In this document: piece after piece, positions 63,801-64,000 of the stretch
Numbering within the stretch: position 1 is the first letter of the stretch
How the letters are laid out: each line of letters opens with the position of its first letter
Assembly: GCA_002077045.2 (NCBI GenBank)
Contig: KZ111149.1
Coordinates: 569,624-633,623, forward strand
Direction: 5' to 3'
Source of the DNA: Rachicladosporium sp. CCFEE 5018
Taxonomy: Eukaryota > Ascomycota > Dothideomycetes > Cladosporiales > Cladosporiaceae
DNA: 64,000 nt
Translations under genes and position numbers: made by a program
The notes under the pieces: model-generated
Told to the model about the DNA's origin: nothing
The model's database searches: none
The model's input: the letters and a program-made list of their open reading frames with translations, nothing else

Positions 63801-64000
63801 AGGGACAAGGCAGGGAAGGAGAGGATAGACTTCAAAGACACTCCATCCAAACTACACATCAGCCTGAAGAGGGCACAGAGTAGCATTGCAACACAGCTTA
63901 GGAGTGGCCATATAGGGCTAAACTCCTACCTACATAGGAGAGGAGTTCTAGGAGTTGACTCACCAAAATGCCAGTGTGGCTACCCCTCCCAGAATGTCAA
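60858..64000 (+). CDS. LINE ORF2, endonuclease-reverse transcriptase (open to window edge)
   Basis: More than 1040 codons without a stop. The APE-type endonuclease occupies about residues 1-230: VQEPWLNPNP, IGDFNLHHPRWGG (about 145) and SSDHFPI (about 224). Reverse transcriptase follows at about 450-780: KAPGPDKIPNRF, SYRPIALLNTLGKTLEK, MLSLDISGAFDNVSHDRL, GIPQGSTLSPVLF, GGFVDDTN (catalytic DD at about 688-689) and LGVYLDPKLKWGAHV. Near the window end KCQCGY begins a probable C-terminal Cys/His motif, as in other LINEs. All key residues visible are intact, so the protein should be active. This frame is easy to miss because it has no stop inside the window. Confidence 0.93.
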   Translation, partial: MIDHTKWTITQYNVNKSKDKVQHHFLQELDPQVHQVVAVQEPWLNPNPGQHTTVKHPAYHLVFPQHARSRTCIYISKALDITQWRREETPEAAGGDITSVSLNTQQGKIWVHSLYNPPPQSHSSQEPGTLEWIPEILSQEGAHILIGDFNLHHPRWGGNAVYTHHNIADSLIGTTQSLGMDLVTPQGMVTWKTRGSQSTLDLAFVSQSISDTVLSCQVEEALESSSDHFPICIELNIQPRQNRDPPLRPQWKKANWDIVNLQLKLKLQDWSQQQLCTREDIDNRVDQITTAIQETIRDYIPLAKPSPIAQGYWTLQCSKAVKEARQARRQWTARQTEESWILYNQATNRKKAQIRRDKAQGWRMAVAEAARDPSKIWKLGNWARKDPKDISALPQVPNILDKAGRVQDTEEGKARAMAEHFFPLPVQADISDIPSTAYPEDITSIPQSIGAAEVEDILKGLPSDKAPGPDKIPNRFLKYCRDTLSRPLAILFTACVTLGYHPRQFKESNTVVLKKPQKPRYDTPKSYRPIALLNTLGKTLEKAIANRLSRAAETHSLFPREQMGARPQRSTLSAIELLTEQVYTIWGQDKGLVASMLSLDISGAFDNVSHDRLIHNMRQAGIPEWLTDFVQSFLQERTTSIILGTTQGPQIHTETGIPQGSTLSPVLFLFFVRTLLPLLDTPRSSAGGFVDDTNILAWSHSTEENCRILTAQHKKCEEWAKKHGVKFALEKYQLIHFTRARKKHNLRATIQIQGHTTQPCTSLRLLGVYLDPKLKWGAHVKQIQQKAEIQTQSLTRLTYSTWGATFQKAKTLYDVVIRTALTYGAQVWAQPDKRGKIPSSITKPIQAIQTRCLRTITGAYKTTSSRMVHHETATLPIQEYLTQLRVQYSKASSTQPAQDTIQAATAKIRRAYNGSKRTPQRELDLVTWGTIPEGRPRESAQEKAKRMAYRTWERSWPAQDNYPAHDRNPADPRAWQAAHFYRDKAGKERIDFKDTPSKLHISLKRAQSSIATQLRSGHIGLNSYLHRRGVLGVDSPKCQCGYPSQNV

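Larger units (their letters stand above)
59372..64000 (+). mobile_element. Non-LTR retrotransposon (LINE), open ORF1 and ORF2, continuing past the window
   Basis: Two open frames, a gag-like ORF1 with zinc knuckles and an ORF2 with APE endonuclease and reverse transcriptase, in the arrangement of fungal Tad1/I-like LINEs. The frames are intact and free of RIP, so this copy looks recent or protected. CpG is very rare across it while CpA/TpG are abundant, unlike host genes. The right end lies beyond 64000. Clade is inferred from architecture only. Confidence 0.92.

Noticed and set aside
1..64000. CRISPR arrays, bacterial operons or prophage
   Set aside because: No direct-repeat/spacer pattern; gene structure is eukaryotic throughout.

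Overview
The window is nuclear DNA from a filamentous ascomycete (Pezizomycotina). The evidence is short GT-AG introns of about 50-110 bp in most genes, TACTAAC-like branch points, fungal-specific genes (SHR3, ERV2, ECM29, BNA2-type indoleamine dioxygenase) and a retroelement carrying CpA-to-TpA transitions typical of repeat-induced point mutation (RIP). A Dothideomycete with a duplicated or hybrid genome (Hortaea- or Friedmanniomyces-like) would fit, but the species is inference.

The window is a scaffold of four contigs joined by three gaps of exactly 100 N (24900-24999, 46888-46987, 59158-59257), so gap sizes and joins are not measured. Contig 1 (1-24899): ECM29 (-), ERV2 (+), indoleamine 2,3-dioxygenase (+), a KIN4-like kinase (-), SHR3 (-), an NAD(P)-binding protein (-), LSM5 (-), a coiled-coil/DEDDy exonuclease protein (+), a RING protein (+) and the 3' part of clathrin heavy chain (-). 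Contig 2 (25000-46887) restarts inside the dioxygenase gene, repeats the same gene order with diverged copies, completes clathrin heavy chain, and then runs into RIP-mutated repeats and a LINE fragment. Contig 3 (46988-59157) restarts inside clathrin (third, partial copy) and continues with a broken FAD monooxygenase, eIF3b, a DEK-C/SWIB protein, a dienelactone hydrolase and the start of MSH3. Contig 4 (59258-64000) is an intact LINE (ORF1 + ORF2, still open at the window edge).

The apparent 14.8-kb tandem duplication is best read as homologous or homeologous contigs laid end to end: every contig restart falls inside a gene already present on the previous contig. Divergence between copies is patchy, with near-identical stretches and short patches about 10-16% different, which suggests gene conversion or a mosaic consensus. 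No operon-like system is expected in a fungus and I found none. The genes are mostly housekeeping: proteasome quality control, ER folding and trafficking, kynurenine pathway, splicing and mRNA decay, endocytosis, translation initiation and mismatch repair.

I do not see a clear undescribed system. The most unusual items are the single-ORF fusion of a coiled-coil protein with a WRN/RNase D-type exonuclease, a pair of near-identical palindromes in the dioxygenase promoter, a GC-AG intron in LSM5, a lost splice acceptor in one clathrin copy, and the sharp on/off RIP boundaries in the LINE copies.
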